Under the pieces are notes generated by a model. That model worked only from the letters and a program-made list of their open reading frames with translations, was not told the DNA's origin and did no database searches. From contig LWTK01000039.1 of the NCBI GenBank assembly GCA_003326205.1, forward strand, positions 62,001 to 126,000: a stretch of DNA of 64,000 nt. Reading direction: 5' to 3'. The DNA is from Nostoc sp. ATCC 43529. GTDB lineage: Bacteria > Cyanobacteriota > Cyanobacteriia > Cyanobacteriales > Nostocaceae. Below, in pieces: positions 8,873 to 18,176 of the stretch (position 1 is the stretch's first letter; each line of letters starts with the position of its first letter). A program made the position numbers and the translations under genes.

Positions 8873-9136
8873 GTGAGTGCCAAACGTCTGCCAGAAACCA
8901 TTGCCCATGTCAAAATTACCCGCCAATCCTGGCAACACGGCTTCCTTGAGGGTGAAGTGAGTGCAGGTGAGTTTGAGTGGCATTTCCAGTGGCATTTTCG
9001 CAGGGGAGAACTTGCCGTCAAGCCCTCCCAAGGTCGCGCCTTAATCAAAGAACCCCTCGGTCGATTTTTGGAGAAACAAGATTATCAACTAGAGCCTGGA
9101 GGAGACTATGCTTTTACTATTCGGGCGGAAATTTAG
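8873..9136 (+). CDS. Small cyanobacterial conserved protein (DUF3146-like)
   Basis: An 87-residue soluble protein starting at a GTG, with the core KITRQSWQHGFLEGEVSAGE and a tail EPLGRFLEKQDYQLEPGGDY. It resembles the short DUF3146 family as I remember it, whose function is unknown. The sequence is well ordered, with alternating beta-type residues and no membrane segment. The minus-strand frames here are shadows. A heptamer repeat array begins at its stop codon. Confidence 0.6.
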   Translation: MSAKRLPETIAHVKITRQSWQHGFLEGEVSAGEFEWHFQWHFRRGELAVKPSQGRALIKEPLGRFLEKQDYQLEPGGDYAFTIRAEI

Positions 9137-9297
9137 GAGTTAGGAGTTAAAAGTTAGGAGTTAAAAGTTAGGAGTTAGGAGTTGGGAGTTAGGAGTTAGG
9201 AGTTGGGAGTTGGGAGTTATAGTTATGAAGATATAAATTCCTAACTCTTCACTCCTCACTCCTAACTTCTCACTCCTCACTTCTGACTCCTGATTCA
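9133..9297. repeat. Heptamer short tandem repeats (aggagtt / actcct)
   Basis: About a dozen units of ttaggag/ttgggag/ttaaaag run from the stop of the upstream gene to about 9218. The complementary form (actcctc, actccta, acttctc) follows at 9239-9297. The two blocks can fold into a long imperfect hairpin. The second block overlaps the 3' end of the RuvX-like gene, whose last codons (TESGVRSEE) come from the repeat. This is the STRR type typical of heterocystous cyanobacteria. Confidence 0.8.
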
Positions 9298-9746
9298 GTG
9301 AGGCGATTTAAGTATCTTTCGATTAACAGGATGGCAACGATATCATCTATTGGTCTTGGAGGCTGCCGCATACCGTGTGGTAATAGTTTTATTAGTCCTT
9401 TGGGCGGATACATTTGCCAATAGCGATCGCGTGCTTCTAAGGTTGTATAACGCTCATCTACTAAAATGATATTCAGCGGTTCTGGTAATTCTTGATACAG
9501 TTGCTGTTTCCACTGGTTGGCTGTTGTTTGGTTGCCCATCACCATCAAGGAGATGGGGAATTTTTGACGTAGTATTTCAATGGTGGCGATCGCCTCTTTT
9601 GCCGACACGACTTGATGATAATATAATTGCCGATCCAGTCCCATTACTGCTAAACCACACTTATCTCGACCTGGATCGAAACCCAAGATCGCTGGCTGTG
9701 TCGCTAAAAATTCACGGAAAGTCACGTCGCTTCGCTCCGAATTCAA
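9270..9746 (-). CDS. RuvX/YqgF-like RNase H-fold nuclease
   Basis: A 158-residue protein with the three acidic-motif regions of the RuvX/YqgF family: ILGFDPGRDKCGLAVMG near residue 20, LVDERYTTLEARDRYW near 95, and PIDDIVAILLIERYL near 133. Family members process pre-16S rRNA ends or resolve Holliday junctions. This one is diverged from standard RuvX and may be the second paralogue found in cyanobacteria. The last residues are repeat-derived. The start near 9746 sits inside another repeat (gaattcaaaattcaaaattc), so the true start could be a little further in, such as the Met within LAVMG's upstream region or a non-ATG codon. Confidence 0.7.
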   Translation of the reverse strand: MNSERSDVTFREFLATQPAILGFDPGRDKCGLAVMGLDRQLYYHQVVSAKEAIATIEILRQKFPISLMVMGNQTTANQWKQQLYQELPEPLNIILVDERYTTLEARDRYWQMYPPKGLIKLLPHGMRQPPRPIDDIVAILLIERYLNRLTESGVRSEE

Positions 9747-9774
9747 AATTCAAAATTCAAAATTAATGACCCTT

Positions 9775-10142
9775 TGAAGGAGGCAGGAGGCAGGAGGCAG
9801 GAACCAGGAGGCTTTTATGTTCCGTTCAGATCGGAGTAGCACCCCCCTGAACGGGCAACCACCAAATTGAAAATTTGGTGGGGGTCTTAAAACCTTTGCC
9901 TGATTGGTCGCGGGCTGTTGCACAGGGCAGTTTTCCTCCTGTCTCCTGCCCTCTGCCTCCTGCCTTCGCTGATAAATACTGTCTTGGAAACTTATGATGC
10001 CTATGGCAAGCTGCCCTCCTAGAGTCTACGGCGTAAGCCGCCACTGGTGACTTTCCGCGCTCATCTCCCACTAATTGTATTCTGAATTCTGACTTCTGTT
10101 AGCGCAGCGGGGCGTAACCCATTCTGACTCCTGAGTTGTTGT
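9775..10142. repeat. Gene-free stretch with inverted heptamer repeats
   Basis: Units of aggaggc/aggcagg at 9777-9812 are answered by cctcctg/cctgccc units at 9935-9966, giving a large inverted arrangement. Between them is unique text with a short palindrome (ccaaattgaaaatttgg). 10080-10135 holds ttctgac/attctga units. I see no gene; the small open frames here are repeat-driven. Confidence 0.6.
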
Positions 10143-11633
10143 TTAAGTACTAAAAATAATTTGTCCGTTGACTACTGCTACTAATTTCACCCTCAAGGGG
10201 CCAGATGTATAAGTATCTTCTGCGGCGATCGCTTTGATTTCCAATGGTTGATTGTACTGCCTTAATTGGGCGACAAAACGCACAAAAGTGCCATCTAATT
10301 GTACATTTTCCACAATTCCGGCGTTACGGGCACGAAATTGGGAAGCAGAAATTAGTATTTCCAATCGCTGCTGCAACTGATAGGATGTCATGTTTTTGGG
10401 ATCAGCAGTAGTTGTGGCTAACTGGGCGCCTCCAGAAAAAACCAGTTCATTCCTAGCAATGTCAGCAAAAAATTCTATTTGCTTTTCTCCTCTAACGTAA
10501 TTACCGGCTGAGAAAATTCGCACCACGTATTCTCGACCATCCTCAATTTGCTTGCTCAATTGCTCGACTCTTTCCTGAGTCACGCGCACAAGCTCTACAT
10601 TTGGAGAATTTGCACCAGGTTCACTTAATTCCAAGTTGGCGTTACGATTGGCTTGCTGTAAAAGTTGTACCACCGCCTGACGAGCCGCGGCAGCTTGGGT
10701 AACGCGAATTACAGCAGCGGCGAGAACTTGACCGCGAACTAAAGCCAGCTTACCCAAACGCAGGTCTTGATAGGACTGATAATATTTTTCCAGCCTTGCA
10801 ACTTCCTGTTCTAGTTCTTGCTGTTGTGCTTCCAATTCTTTGAGGCGAGATTCCCGTTTGGCAATCACTTGTTCTCTAGCTGTAATTTCTAAATTACGCT
10901 TTTGAATCAGTTGGTCGAGTTGGGCAATTTTGCGATCGCGTGCTTCTATGGCTTCTTGGCGGTTGGCAAGTTCGCGATCGCGTTTTTCAATAGCTGTTTT
11001 GGCTTCGTCAATCGCTTTTTTCGCCTCAGCATACAGTCGTTGACGTTCTGTCTTTAGTAGTTCAACTGCTGCCTGTAGTTCCTTTCGCTGATTGTAAACG
11101 CTTTGCAGTTCGGCTATGGCTTTTTGGTACTGACTGACAACTCGATCTAACTGTCCTTGAGTGCGCTGGAGTTGAGTTTGGGTTTGGGCTTGCTGCTCAA
11201 TGGTGCGGTTGAGTTGGGCTTGGGTTTCCCTTTGCTTGGCATTGGCCGCCTGCAAGGATTGGTTAATTGCTTGCAACTCTTGTTGTGCCTTTGCTTGGGC
11301 GATTCTTGCTTGATTTAACTCGCTCTCTACCTGACTTTTCTGGGTTTCTGCGGTTTTTAGCTGTTCCCGCTTTTGCCTGAGGTCTGTTTGAATATCCTCT
11401 AACTCAAAGACTCCCTGCCGCAATTTATCATCGGCAGCGAATAAAATTCCTAAGGTTGATGCTGAAATCAAACCCCCAGTAAAAATCGTCACTAGTACTG
11501 CGGTATTTTTCGGACGAAGGTTAAAGAGTGAGAGGCGGGCTTTGCCAACTCGTGTGCCGATGCGATCGCCCACGGTTGCAATTACGCCTCCCAGAATTAA
11601 AATTGCTGCGATGAGGATGTATCCGGTGGTCAT
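10143..11633 (-). CDS. DUF3084 coiled-coil membrane protein
   Basis: This 496-residue protein matches the cyanobacterial DUF3084 family of unknown function. Two membrane segments (residues 3-22 and about 45-68) enclose a conserved cytosolic loop GDRIGTRVGKARLSLFNLRP. A long coiled coil rich in Gln, Glu and Lys runs from about 75 to 285. A C-terminal domain of about 200 residues follows, including YVVRIFSAGNYVRGEK. The arrangement suggests a membrane-anchored scaffold; that is inference. It lies downstream of ntcA on the same strand, 269 bases away, probably with its own promoter. Confidence 0.85.
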   Translation of the reverse strand: MTTGYILIAAILILGGVIATVGDRIGTRVGKARLSLFNLRPKNTAVLVTIFTGGLISASTLGILFAADDKLRQGVFELEDIQTDLRQKREQLKTAETQKSQVESELNQARIAQAKAQQELQAINQSLQAANAKQRETQAQLNRTIEQQAQTQTQLQRTQGQLDRVVSQYQKAIAELQSVYNQRKELQAAVELLKTERQRLYAEAKKAIDEAKTAIEKRDRELANRQEAIEARDRKIAQLDQLIQKRNLEITAREQVIAKRESRLKELEAQQQELEQEVARLEKYYQSYQDLRLGKLALVRGQVLAAAVIRVTQAAAARQAVVQLLQQANRNANLELSEPGANSPNVELVRVTQERVEQLSKQIEDGREYVVRIFSAGNYVRGEKQIEFFADIARNELVFSGGAQLATTTADPKNMTSYQLQQRLEILISASQFRARNAGIVENVQLDGTFVRFVAQLRQYNQPLEIKAIAAEDTYTSGPLRVKLVAVVNGQIIFST

Positions 11634-11902
11634 GTTTAGCTACCGAAATCCTTCCAGATACAGCCTACTACTTTTGACCATTGTCTGTGGAGAAGTGGAG
11701 GTTGGCAATAGCTGAAATTAGTCAATTTTAGATTTTCCTTTAGCTATTAGTGCGATCTTGAAAAACACGACACGTACCAACTCCGCTAACTCCAATTGTT
11801 TTTATCCTACCTACTAAAAGGGGTTTTAAACCCCATCCCATCTTGGTTGCTTGTTTTGTGTTGGGTTAGCAGTCGCCTTGACAAAACAAAATTGCGAATT
11901 GC

Positions 11903-12574
11903 TTATGTGAACTGCCGACTTAATGTAACGGGTTTATGCACAGTAATCTTCTTCTTGTGGATAGAAATCATCTTTTTCTCACGCAAATCCCCTAGTAGCC
12001 TTGTAACTGTAACACGAGTCGAACCAATTGCCTCAGCGATCGCTTGATGAGACAATTTCAAATCAATTGTGATCCCATCAGCACAAGGAACTCCAAAATC
12101 GCGACAAAGAATTAATAAAAAACTCACCAACCTGGAACCCATATCTCGGTGAGCAAGAGTTTCAATCATCATCTCTGTCTGTAAAATTCGCGAAGACAGA
12201 CCCCGCAGCATTAACATTGATAATTCTGGATTTTCCTTGAGTGCTTGCTCAACTTGTTCGATTGGTGCCGACAGTAATTCCACAGGGGTAAATGCAACCG
12301 CATGGTAAAACCTATCCGATTTATTTCCTGTCAGCAATGACAATACACCAAAAACACTATTTTCTCGCAGCAGTGCTACCGTTATTTCCTCTCCTGCCTC
12401 GTACACCCTGGAAAGTTTAACAGCACCTTTTAAAAGAAAATAAACTCGTTCGGCAGGATCGCCAGGAAAAAAGATCGTTTTATTGCGTTCAAACGTTTCC
12501 ACAACTGGCGGAAACGCCCCGGTCGCCATCTGACGAAAAACATTTGCTAGGGCTTTATCTTGTGTCACGATCAT
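11903..12574 (-). CDS. ntcA: Global nitrogen regulator NtcA
   Basis: A CRP/FNR-family transcription factor of 223 residues, the usual NtcA length when started at [16 protein letters not shown]. The frame has an ATG six codons earlier, but 12574 has a good ribosome binding site (gggaag, six bases upstream) and the classical N-terminus. The cyclic-nucleotide-type beta-barrel ([20 protein letters not shown]) senses 2-oxoglutarate in this protein. The C-terminal helix-turn-helix ([20 protein letters not shown]) reads GTA-N8-TAC boxes. NtcA activates nitrogen assimilation genes and heterocyst development. A perfect box lies upstream, which fits autoregulation. Confidence 0.98.
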
Positions 12575-12662
12575 CTCCCTTCCCCTACCCAATGCCGGAA
12601 AAACAAAAACTAATTACCTAAGAATACACCCGAAAATTCAATAAAGCACCGTCAACCTTTCT

Positions 12663-12676
12663 GTACTTTCCTATAC
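12663..12676 (-). promoter_or_regulatory. NtcA-binding box upstream of ntcA
   Basis: The sequence GTACTTTCCTATAC is an exact GTA-N8-TAC palindrome about 90 bases upstream of the ntcA start. On the ntcA strand an AT-rich TTTATTGAAT lies about 17-26 bases past the box, close to where a -10 element is expected in a class II NtcA promoter. The divergent fabI gene starts 279 bases away on the other side, so regulation of fabI is less likely. Confidence 0.75.
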
Positions 12677-12954
12677 TCCAACTAATTGCTTCTTAACTCT
12701 TTGTTTATAATGATACATAATTGTCGATCTCTTAGGCTATAAAATGTTGATAAACTGTTCCAAGTAGTTGTATTAAAAAGCTTTTTTGAAGAACAAATAA
12801 AGATAACTTGAGAATATCTTTAGAAAGAATCAAGAATTTGCTCACAGCAAACACCCTTACCAATATTCATTTTTGCAAATCCTCTGTAAAACAAAGACAA
12901 AACGTGCCTCAGATTCTAGTATGCTCCTAATGATCGATCGCATTAACAATTCCT

Positions 12955-13731
12955 ATGCTGAATCTGACTGGAAAAAATGCTTTGGTTACAGGTATTGCCA
13001 ATAACCGCTCCATCGCCTGGGGCATTGCCCAACAACTACACAAAGCAGGAGCAAATCTGGGAATTACCTATCTGCCGGATGAACGCGGCAAAATGGAGAC
13101 AAAAGTTGCTGAATTAGTCCAACCCCTCAACCCCAGCTTATTTCTTCCCTGTAATGTCCAAAACGACGAACAAATTCAATCTACCTTTGAGACAGTACGC
13201 GAAAAGTGGGGAAAGCTAGACATCCTAATTCATTGTCTTGCCTTTGCCAACAAAGAGGATTTGACGGGAGATTTTAGCCAAACTTCTCGTTCTGGTTTCA
13301 AAACTGCTTTAGAGATTAGTACTTACTCGCTGGTGCAATTAAGCGGTGCTGCTAAACCTTTGATGACAGAAGGAGGTAGTATCGTCACCCTGACATATTT
13401 AGGCGGTGTTAGGGCAGTTCCTAACTATAACGTTATGGGAGTTGCCAAAGCGGGCTTAGAAATGAGCGTGCGTTACCTGGCTGCTGAACTAGGGCCGCAA
13501 AATATCCGCGTTAATGCCATCTCCGCAGGCCCTATCCGCACTTTGGCATCTTCAGCGGTAGGTGGAATATTAGATATGATTCATCATGTAGAGCAAGTAG
13601 CTCCCCTACGACGGACTGTCACTCAGCTCGAAGTGGGCAACACTGCGGCTTTTTTATGTAGTGATTTGTCCACCGGCATCACCGGACAAGTTCTGTATGT
13701 AGATGCAGGATATGAAATTATGGGAATGTGA
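12955..13731 (+). CDS. fabI: Enoyl-[acyl-carrier-protein] reductase (NADH), FabI
   Basis: A 258-residue short-chain dehydrogenase-type protein that performs the last reduction in each round of fatty acid elongation. The NADH-binding segment is GIANNRSIAWGIAQQLHKAG, which has the FabI pattern and not the usual GxxxGxG. The active site is YNVMGVAKAGLEMSVRYLA, with the Tyr-x6-Lys pair. The ARNxxxISAGPIRTLA-like segment (NAISAGPIRTLASSAV) is the substrate-loop region. The length is standard. It is divergent from ntcA and lies upstream of hisB, with a heptamer repeat between. Confidence 0.96.
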   Translation: MLNLTGKNALVTGIANNRSIAWGIAQQLHKAGANLGITYLPDERGKMETKVAELVQPLNPSLFLPCNVQNDEQIQSTFETVREKWGKLDILIHCLAFANKEDLTGDFSQTSRSGFKTALEISTYSLVQLSGAAKPLMTEGGSIVTLTYLGGVRAVPNYNVMGVAKAGLEMSVRYLAAELGPQNIRVNAISAGPIRTLASSAVGGILDMIHHVEQVAPLRRTVTQLEVGNTAAFLCSDLSTGITGQVLYVDAGYEIMGM

Positions 13732-13740
13732 CGCGATAAA

Positions 13741-13805
13741 GTTATGAGTTATGAGTTATGAGTTATAAATTCTTAACTCCTAACTCCTCACTCCTAACTT
13801 CTAAT
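13741..13805. repeat. Heptamer repeats between fabI and hisB
   Basis: Units of ttatgag (three to four copies) are followed by complementary actccta/actcctc units. The array is translated in the longest hisB frame, giving a false N-terminus. Confidence 0.75.
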
Positions 13806-13814
13806 CTCTTCCCT

Positions 13815-14456
13815 ATGCAAACAACCAATCGCCAAGTCAATTCAAACTACGACCAGTTAATTCAAACCCCTCGAATTGCTACTGTTCATCGCACCACAGG
13901 GGAAACTGATGTCCAAGTTACCATCAACCTTGATGGAACAGGAAAATGTACCGCAGCAACAGGCATTCCGTTTTTGGATCATATGTTGCATCAAATAGCC
14001 TCACACGGCTTGATTGACTTAGATATTCAAGCTAAGGGAGACTGGGAAATCGATGACCACCATACCAACGAAGATGTAGGTATTACCTTAGGACAAGCTT
14101 TTAACCAAGCATTAGGCGATAGGAAAGGCATTGTCCGCTTTGGTAATTTCCTTGCACCCTTAGATGAAGCTTTAGTTCAGGTAGTGCTGGACTTTTCAGG
14201 ACGCCCTCACCTGAGCTACGGTTTACAAATTCCTACCCAGCGTGTAGGAACTTATGACACCCAGCTGGTGCGCGAATTCTTTGTGGCATTGGCGAACCAC
14301 AGCCAAATGACACTACACATTCGGCAACTGGATGGCATTAATTCTCATCACATTATTGAGGCGACATTTAAGGCCTTTGCAAGGGCAACACGCCTAGCAG
14401 TAGAAATCGACCCTCGCCGTGCTGGCTTGATTCCTAGTTCTAAAGGCGTCTTGTAA
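13815..14456 (+). CDS. hisB: Imidazoleglycerol-phosphate dehydratase HisB
   Basis: The protein catalyses the dehydration of imidazole glycerol phosphate to imidazole acetol phosphate in histidine biosynthesis. The family signatures are plain: [34 protein letters not shown] with the metal-binding histidines, and [16 protein letters not shown] with the second set. I chose the ATG at 13815 (213 residues, starting MQTTNRQ). The frame opens at 13758, but its first 19 codons are heptamer repeat and do not look like protein. It is monofunctional, without the phosphatase domain of enteric HisB. Confidence 0.95.
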   Translation: MQTTNRQVNSNYDQLIQTPRIATVHRTTGETDVQVTINLDGTGKCTAATGIPFLDHMLHQIASHGLIDLDIQAKGDWEIDDHHTNEDVGITLGQAFNQALGDRKGIVRFGNFLAPLDEALVQVVLDFSGRPHLSYGLQIPTQRVGTYDTQLVREFFVALANHSQMTLHIRQLDGINSHHIIEATFKAFARATRLAVEIDPRRAGLIPSSKGVL

Positions 14457-14693
14457 GAGGCTCCAGGGATAAGTTTATCGCAGGAAACCTAACGCAGGAA
14501 GGGGGGCACAGGGGCAGGGAAGCAGAGGAAGAATAATAACTCCTCACTTTTGACTCAGCAAGGGCTAAACACCCCAATACCGCTAATAGCAATCACTCTG
14601 TTTGGGATAATTATCAGACTAAGTGGTGATTATTATCACCCTGTTGGGTAACTTGTAATAGATACCAAGCTGCTAATTATTGATTGAACCGAG

Positions 14694-15677
14694 ATGAAGT
14701 TTGTTGCAGATGACCCTGATTCTCAATTGAATACGACAAACACTTTGCCAGTAGTCGTAACTTCTGAGTTGCGAAAAGTTTATCGTACTGGTTTTTGGCT
14801 AAATCAAAAAGTCGTATCCTTAAAAAGCTGTTCTTTAAAAGTTTATCAAGGCGAAACCTTTGGGCTGCTAGGGCCAAACGGCGCTGGTAAAACTACCCTT
14901 TTAAAACTATTGCTGGGGATTATTCGTCCGACTGGTGGACAGGGACTATTGTTAGGTAAGCCAATCGGCGATCGCCATGTTAAGCAATACATCGGCTATT
15001 TACCTGAAAATCCTTATTTGTATGATTATCTGACCGGCTGGGAGTTTTTGCAGTTAGCAGCTGGGCTATTCCAAATTCCTGAGGGCGTACAACGCCGACG
15101 CATTCCCCAACTACTAGAATTAGTCGGTTTATCCCAAGCCGATGCCCGCAAAAAGCTACTGCGCCGCTACTCCAAAGGAATGTTACAGCGTGTTGGTATG
15201 GCACAGGCCTTAATTAACGAGCCAGAATTGGTTTTTCTCGATGAACCAATGTCTGGTCTCGATCCGGTGGGACGCTACCAAATGCGGGAAATTATTCTAG
15301 CTTTAAAAGCTGCTGGCAAGACGATTTTTTTTAACAGCCATATTCTCAGTGAAGTAGAACAGATTTGCGATCGCATTGCCATACTCGCTCAAGGTGAATT
15401 AATTTGCTCTGGTTCCCTCAATGAACTTTTGGGTGGAAACAACACATATCACGTCAAAGGTCAAGGTGGTGACTGGGAAATTCTCAAAAAATGGCTACCT
15501 GCTTTGAGATTTGAACCTGATGGTTCCTGGCAAGGTACACTACATGATGACTACTATGATTTTCTGGCTAGTCTTCATCTTATGGAAGGTAAAATTATTG
15601 CCATGAACTTGTCCCGTCAGTCGTTAGAAGAGTTTTTTATTCAACAAATCCAAACAAAAAATAATTCACTCAACTAA
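14694..15677 (+). CDS. ABC transporter ATP-binding protein
   Basis: A 327-residue ATPase subunit of an exporter-type (ABC-2/CcmA-like) transporter. Walker A is GPNGAGKTT (about residue 60), the signature loop is YSKGMLQRVGMAQAL, Walker B is LVFLDEPMSGLD, and the switch His is in FNSHILSEVEQICDR. A C-terminal extension of about 90 residues follows the NBD. No permease gene lies beside it, so its partner is elsewhere. The position just ahead of the polysaccharide locus is suggestive, but I see no direct link. Confidence 0.9.
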   Translation: MKFVADDPDSQLNTTNTLPVVVTSELRKVYRTGFWLNQKVVSLKSCSLKVYQGETFGLLGPNGAGKTTLLKLLLGIIRPTGGQGLLLGKPIGDRHVKQYIGYLPENPYLYDYLTGWEFLQLAAGLFQIPEGVQRRRIPQLLELVGLSQADARKKLLRRYSKGMLQRVGMAQALINEPELVFLDEPMSGLDPVGRYQMREIILALKAAGKTIFFNSHILSEVEQICDRIAILAQGELICSGSLNELLGGNNTYHVKGQGGDWEILKKWLPALRFEPDGSWQGTLHDDYYDFLASLHLMEGKIIAMNLSRQSLEEFFIQQIQTKNNSLN

Positions 15678-16081
15678 TCTGATTGCTAAATAATTCTCTG
15701 CTTGAAAACTCCATAGTGACGATTTTAATTTTGACAATAAATATTACTCGTTACATATTTTCAATCTCAACTTCAGTGTCATTAAATTAACTTATTAGTG
15801 AAAATTTATTAGTAATTGCCTCATTGAAAAGCAGACAAATTATTGTATAAACTCCCTTGCTTTACCTAAGTCTGTGATTTTGGGATAATTGTCATATTCA
15901 AACACGGTTAACTTTAAATTAACTTTATTGAAAATTCAAATTCAATAAACAAATTTTCTCCGGAAAATGACACTTTTCAAGGAAAATAAGAGTGTTGGGG
16001 AACTTGCATACTTAGGTATAGTCAAAATAAAAATGTTTAGACAGTACTTTATTAATCGTAATTTCAGAATCTCAGGGAAAT
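15678..16081. other. AT-rich leader of the export gene
   Basis: This 404-base stretch without genes is rich in TTAATT/AAATTA text and probably holds the promoter of the Wza-like gene. I recognised no defined box or hairpin. Confidence 0.4.
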
Positions 16082-17551
16082 ATGCTTAACATGAATTTGT
16101 TGAAATCGTTTACTCAACCAGTTGTGGGTGCGGCTTTATTAACTGCTGTTAATGTTGCCGTACCCTTTGCTAGCCTAGCTCAGGGACAACCAGCACCATC
16201 AACTACACAAATACCAAATACACAAACACAACTAGATACTAATTATTTATTGGGAGGCGGCGATCGCATCCGTGTAAATGTATTTGAAGTACCTGAATAT
16301 ACGGGTGAATACCAAGTTCCTCCAGGAGGAGCAATCAACTTACCTTTAATTGGTAGCGTTCCAGTTCTTGGACTAACAACTGAACAGGCTGCTGATGAAA
16401 TTGCTAGAAGATATGCTCGCTTCCTCAAACGTCCTTTAATTTCAGTGAATTTATTATCACCTCGTCCGATTAATGTTTTTGTTGCCGGAGAGGTAACACG
16501 TCCAGGAGCTTATACTTTGAGCTTGAGTGGAGGCGCCGGAGACAATCCAGGCGTACAATACCCCACTGTATTAGCTGCACTGACAACAGCCCAAGGAGTT
16601 ACACTAGCAGCCGATGTAACTCAAGTTCAATTACGACGTAAATTCGGACGTGCTTCAGAACAAGTCGTTACTCTCAACTTGAAAGAGCTTATCCAAACAG
16701 GCACATTATCACAAGACATAACCTTGCGGGATGGAGACACCATAGTTGTGCCAACTGCAAATAACTTTAACATTGCAGAATCCCGGAATATATTTGCAGC
16801 TAACTTTGCTGCCAGCCAAACCACACCCCGCACAGTAACAATTATTGGTGAAGTTAATCGTCCCGGTACTTATCTAGTTACGCCAGGTAGCCTAAACGAT
16901 CAGGGAGGTACAACTCCTAACAGTGGTACTGCTACTCCCACTGGTCTACCAAATGTAACACGAGTAATTCAACTAGCAGGTGGAATTACAGCACAGGCAG
17001 ATATTCGTAATCTTAAGCTACGCCGACTGACAAGAACTGGCTCAGAACAAGCTATAGATATTAATCTTTGGCAACTGTTACAGAGTGGTGATGCCAACCA
17101 AGACATTATCGTGCAAGACGGAGATACGATTGTTATTCCAACAGCAACTGAGATCAACCCAGCAGAAGCTACTCAACTAGCCACCACTACTTTGTCTCCT
17201 GCACGCATTCAAGTTGGTGTGGTTGGGGAAGTCAAAAGGCCGGGATTAACAGATATTCAACCAAATAGCTCTTTAAACCAAGCTATACTTGCTGCTGGCG
17301 GATTCAACGATGCCAGAGCTAACGACGATGCTGTTGATTTGATTCGTCTCAATCCTAATGGTTCGGTCACTAAACGTGTAGTAAAAGTCGATTTCTCCGC
17401 CGGGATTAACGAGCAAACTAATCCCATACTCCGCAATAATGATGTCGTAGTAGTCGGCCGCTCCGGCGGAGCAAAAGTCGGTGATACCACAGGTCTTGTC
17501 GCTGGGCCTCTAGGTGTTATCTTCAGTATTTTGAGGGTATTCGGGCTTTAG
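16082..17551 (+). CDS. Wza-like polysaccharide export protein (SLBB repeats)
   Basis: A 489-residue secreted outer-membrane auxiliary protein of the polysaccharide biosynthesis/export family. A signal peptide (VGAALLTAVNVAVPFASLAQGQ) ends near residue 35. Next come the Poly_export domain (YLLGGGDRIRVNVFEVPEYT..) and several SLBB beta-grasp repeats, each opening with a V.GEV.RPG motif: VFVAGEVTRPGAYTL, TIIGEVNRPGTYLV and VGVVGEVKRPGLTDI. It lacks an N-terminal lipobox Cys, as is common for cyanobacterial Wza relatives. It is the likely exit channel for the polysaccharide made by the minus-strand cluster at 20105-32120. A second ATG three codons in is also possible. Confidence 0.9.
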   Translation: MLNMNLLKSFTQPVVGAALLTAVNVAVPFASLAQGQPAPSTTQIPNTQTQLDTNYLLGGGDRIRVNVFEVPEYTGEYQVPPGGAINLPLIGSVPVLGLTTEQAADEIARRYARFLKRPLISVNLLSPRPINVFVAGEVTRPGAYTLSLSGGAGDNPGVQYPTVLAALTTAQGVTLAADVTQVQLRRKFGRASEQVVTLNLKELIQTGTLSQDITLRDGDTIVVPTANNFNIAESRNIFAANFAASQTTPRTVTIIGEVNRPGTYLVTPGSLNDQGGTTPNSGTATPTGLPNVTRVIQLAGGITAQADIRNLKLRRLTRTGSEQAIDINLWQLLQSGDANQDIIVQDGDTIVIPTATEINPAEATQLATTTLSPARIQVGVVGEVKRPGLTDIQPNSSLNQAILAAGGFNDARANDDAVDLIRLNPNGSVTKRVVKVDFSAGINEQTNPILRNNDVVVVGRSGGAKVGDTTGLVAGPLGVIFSILRVFGL

Positions 17552-17737
17552 TTTCAAATTCAGATTTCAATTGGGGGCGTCGATCAACTTTTCCTGTCCC
17601 CATAATCCTATTACCATCACATCTAAATTAAGTAAGCCTTACGGGTATTACTGAGAATTTTCAATCTGCATTAATAGGCTTTTTGAAGATTTATTGTAAT
17701 TAGCTGAAATTCCTATGAGAATAAGAATCTTTTAGAA

Positions 17738-17773
17738 GCAGAGACGACTAATGGTTCTCTCTGCCTTGTTTTT
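17738..17773 (+). terminator. Probable terminator downstream of the export gene
   Basis: GCAGAGA and TCTCTGC form a 7-bp stem with a 13-base loop followed by CTTGTTTTTA. It lies about 190 bases past the stop of the export gene. 17774-18176 shows no convincing gene; the only open frame there (17919-18164) has no family resemblance. Confidence 0.55.
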
Positions 17774-18176
17774 AGTGATATGATGATTCTCATTATTATA
17801 AGTATTATTTAAGTAAATTAACCGATTGATGAGAGATACACTATATTAACTACAGATCCCGCATATACACAGTAGAATGATGTCGAATTACGAATGACAC
17901 CATTTGTACTGATGCTTAGTGTTAATTAAAATGGTAATTCTGCATACTGATGGTTTATTATCAGTATTTTTACTACAGATTTGCCAGTTTTTGAAACACA
18001 ATCTCAAAAAGCATTTAAATAATATTTACGCGGAAATTCGCAGGTGCAAACCTAAAAAACCGTGTATAAACTTACAAATGGCAGTTATACGGCTGTATCG
18101 AATACTGAGTTACTTACTAAGGCTAGAGTTAGTAACCATTGACAGTTCAGTTTTTGCAACATAACCTTTTTTTCCT

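Noticed and set aside
9828..9840. Text agatcggagtagc resembling a sequencing adapter
   Set aside because: Only the first eight bases agree with the common adapter; the rest differs and the flanks are normal Nostoc repeats, so contamination is not supported.
9826..10071. 81-codon minus-strand frame
   Set aside because: It spans inverted heptamer repeats and gives a low-complexity, basic text with no family likeness.
13758..13814. N-terminal extension of hisB
   Set aside because: The 19 codons are heptamer repeat; the conserved protein starts at 13815.
15800..16080. NtcA-type site ahead of the export gene
   Set aside because: I looked for GTA-N8-TAC and found only pairs with wrong spacing.
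17919..18164. 81-codon plus-strand frame before the beta-helix gene
   Set aside because: No ribosome site, no domain resemblance, poor composition; most likely chance in AT-rich DNA.
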